Positions 5,942 through 7,032 of a stretch of DNA of 7,032 bases are shown in pieces. This DNA comes from Desulfobacteraceae bacterium. GTDB lineage: Bacteria > Desulfobacterota > Desulfobacteria > Desulfobacterales > JAABPS01. The notes beneath the pieces are model-generated. The model searched no databases. It saw nothing but the letters and a program-made list of their open reading frames with translations, and was not told where the DNA came from. Location: NCBI GenBank assembly GCA_011391835.1, contig JAABPS010000143.1, positions 1-7,032 on the forward strand, in the 5' to 3' direction. The translations under genes and the position numbers were made by a program. How positions within the stretch are numbered: the stretch's first letter is position 1; every line of letters begins with the position of its first letter.

Positions 5942-7032
5942 CACACCCAGCAAAAAAGTAGAACTCCTTGCCCCTGCAGGAAATTTTGAAAAACTTGAAA
6001 TTGCCATACACTATGGAGCAGATGCTGTTTACCTGTCAGGCCCTGATTTCAGCCTTAGAAATTTTTCAGGCAATTTTTCAATGGAGGAACTGTCTGATGC
6101 GATAGATCTCTGCCATAAAAACAATGTGAAAATCTATCTTGCGTGCAATGTATTTTCCAGAAATTGCGAGCAAAAGGCGATTTCAGAATATCTTTCATTT
6201 ATCGGAAAGATACACCCGGACGCAATCATTATTTCCGATCCCGGCGTGCTGATGGAGTCAAGGCAACGTATCCCCCATATCCCAATTCATCTGAGTACTC
6301 AGTCCAATACAACCAATTATCAAAGCGTCCGTTTCTGGGAAAAACAGGGCATCAAGCGGATTAATCTTGCTCGCGAGCTCACGTTAACGGAAATAACGGA
6401 AATTACAGCATCGTGCACTGCTGAAATAGAGTGTTTCGTTCATGGCGCCATGTGCATATCCTATTCAGGGCGATGCCTTCTGAGCAGTTTTATGACCGGC
6501 AGGCACAGCAACCAGGGAATGTGCACACATCCCTGCAGATGGAACTACGCTGTTGTTGAAGAAACAAGACCTGGCAAATATATGCCCATCATAGAAGACA
6601 GCCGCGGCTCCTATATTTTTAACTCCAGTGATCTGTGCATGATTCATCATATCCCAGCCATGATAGAATCAGGCATCACGTCTCTTAAGATTGAAGGAAG
6701 AATGAAAGGAATTCATTTTGTCGCTTCAACGGTAAAAACATACCGAAACGCCATTGATACGTACTACAAAAATCCAAAACACATTGAAGTAAAAAAAGAC
6801 TGGATTGACGAATTGAATAAAATCAGCCATAGAGGGTACTGTACTGGTTTTTATTTTAATGATCCAACGCAAATATCCCCGAATTCCAAAAACAGGCTGA
6901 ACTTGGAATATCAATTTGTTGGAAAGGTAATTGAAAAAAAAGACCACCGGACATTTGGCATTCAAGCACGAAATAAAATACATAAAGGAGATACGCTGGA
7001 CATTCTTAGCCGGGAAAACCCATCCCGGCAGG
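5934..7032 (+). CDS. trhP: U32 family protein, TrhP/YegQ-type tRNA U34 hydroxylation factor, 3'-truncated
   Basis: The frame is open to the window end (366 codons visible). Family proteins such as E. coli YegQ have about 450 residues, so the last fifth is probably missing. The start is VELLAPAGNFEKLE with a GADAVYLSG strand. HIPIHLSTQSN and INLARELTLTEI follow, then the U32 signature ECFVHGAMCISYSGRCLLS at 166-184. Cys174, Cys181, Cys197 and Cys201 (MCTHPCRW) are likely iron-sulfur ligands. ETRPGKYMPIIEDSRGSYI, NSSDL, SLKIEGRMK and HRGYCTGF match the YegQ branch more than other U32 branches, and FVGKVIEKKD begins the C-terminal domain. TrhP takes part in prephenate-dependent 5-hydroxyuridine formation at tRNA position 34. 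Despite the old name 'peptidase U32' no protease function need be assumed. ATG 5934 lies within rfbD; no strong Shine-Dalgarno is seen, so coupling to rfbD is likely. Confidence 0.88.
   Translation, partial: MNNTPSKKVELLAPAGNFEKLEIAIHYGADAVYLSGPDFSLRNFSGNFSMEELSDAIDLCHKNNVKIYLACNVFSRNCEQKAISEYLSFIGKIHPDAIIISDPGVLMESRQRIPHIPIHLSTQSNTTNYQSVRFWEKQGIKRINLARELTLTEITEITASCTAEIECFVHGAMCISYSGRCLLSSFMTGRHSNQGMCTHPCRWNYAVVEETRPGKYMPIIEDSRGSYIFNSSDLCMIHHIPAMIESGITSLKIEGRMKGIHFVASTVKTYRNAIDTYYKNPKHIEVKKDWIDELNKISHRGYCTGFYFNDPTQISPNSKNRLNLEYQFVGKVIEKKDHRTFGIQARNKIHKGDTLDILSRENPSRQ

Overview
The window reads as a chromosomal stretch of a Gram-negative bacterium. A dTDP-rhamnose gene pair, a Sec-exported CARDB-type protein and a SEC-C protein of the PBPRA1643 type fit a proteobacterium or Desulfobacterota member. 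The taxon cannot be fixed from this sequence. Genes 2 to 4 are noticeably AT-richer than the rest: a hand count gives 64 G+C in 180 bases at 841-1020, against 93 in 180 at 2821-3000.

Left part (1-2407), accessory. The 3' part of an unrecognised gene runs in from the left edge and stops at 502. It is followed at once by a 58-base structure with the full architecture of an integron attC site: AAC/GTT outer boxes, an unpaired spacer, and a GC-rich stem with three single-base bulges all on one side. The first gene is therefore best read as a gene cassette. Just past the predicted recombination point begins a tight three-gene operon: a probable dual-OB (DuOB) protein followed by two different DUF488 proteins. 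This all-new set of nucleic-acid-binding-type and putative enzymatic proteins, on AT-rich DNA beside an attC, is the best candidate here for an uncharacterised (possibly defence) system. A small hairpin lies just past the operon.

Middle part (2408-4478). An SDR-family oxidoreductase, an exported protein with one CARDB-like domain and a small SEC-C zinc-binding protein follow on the same strand with wider gaps. They look like independent genes. A gap of about 340 bases holds no convincing gene but ends in a good promoter.

Right part (4440-7032), core-like. An extended -10 promoter precedes rfbC (dTDP-4-dehydrorhamnose 3,5-epimerase), rfbD (dTDP-4-dehydrorhamnose reductase) and the first 366 codons of a TrhP/YegQ-type U32 protein (tRNA U34 hydroxylation). 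All three overlap by a few bases and are probably translationally coupled. The first two carry out the last two steps of dTDP-L-rhamnose synthesis; rfbA and rfbB are not in the window. All supported genes are on the + strand. No tRNA, rRNA, CRISPR array or transposase was seen.
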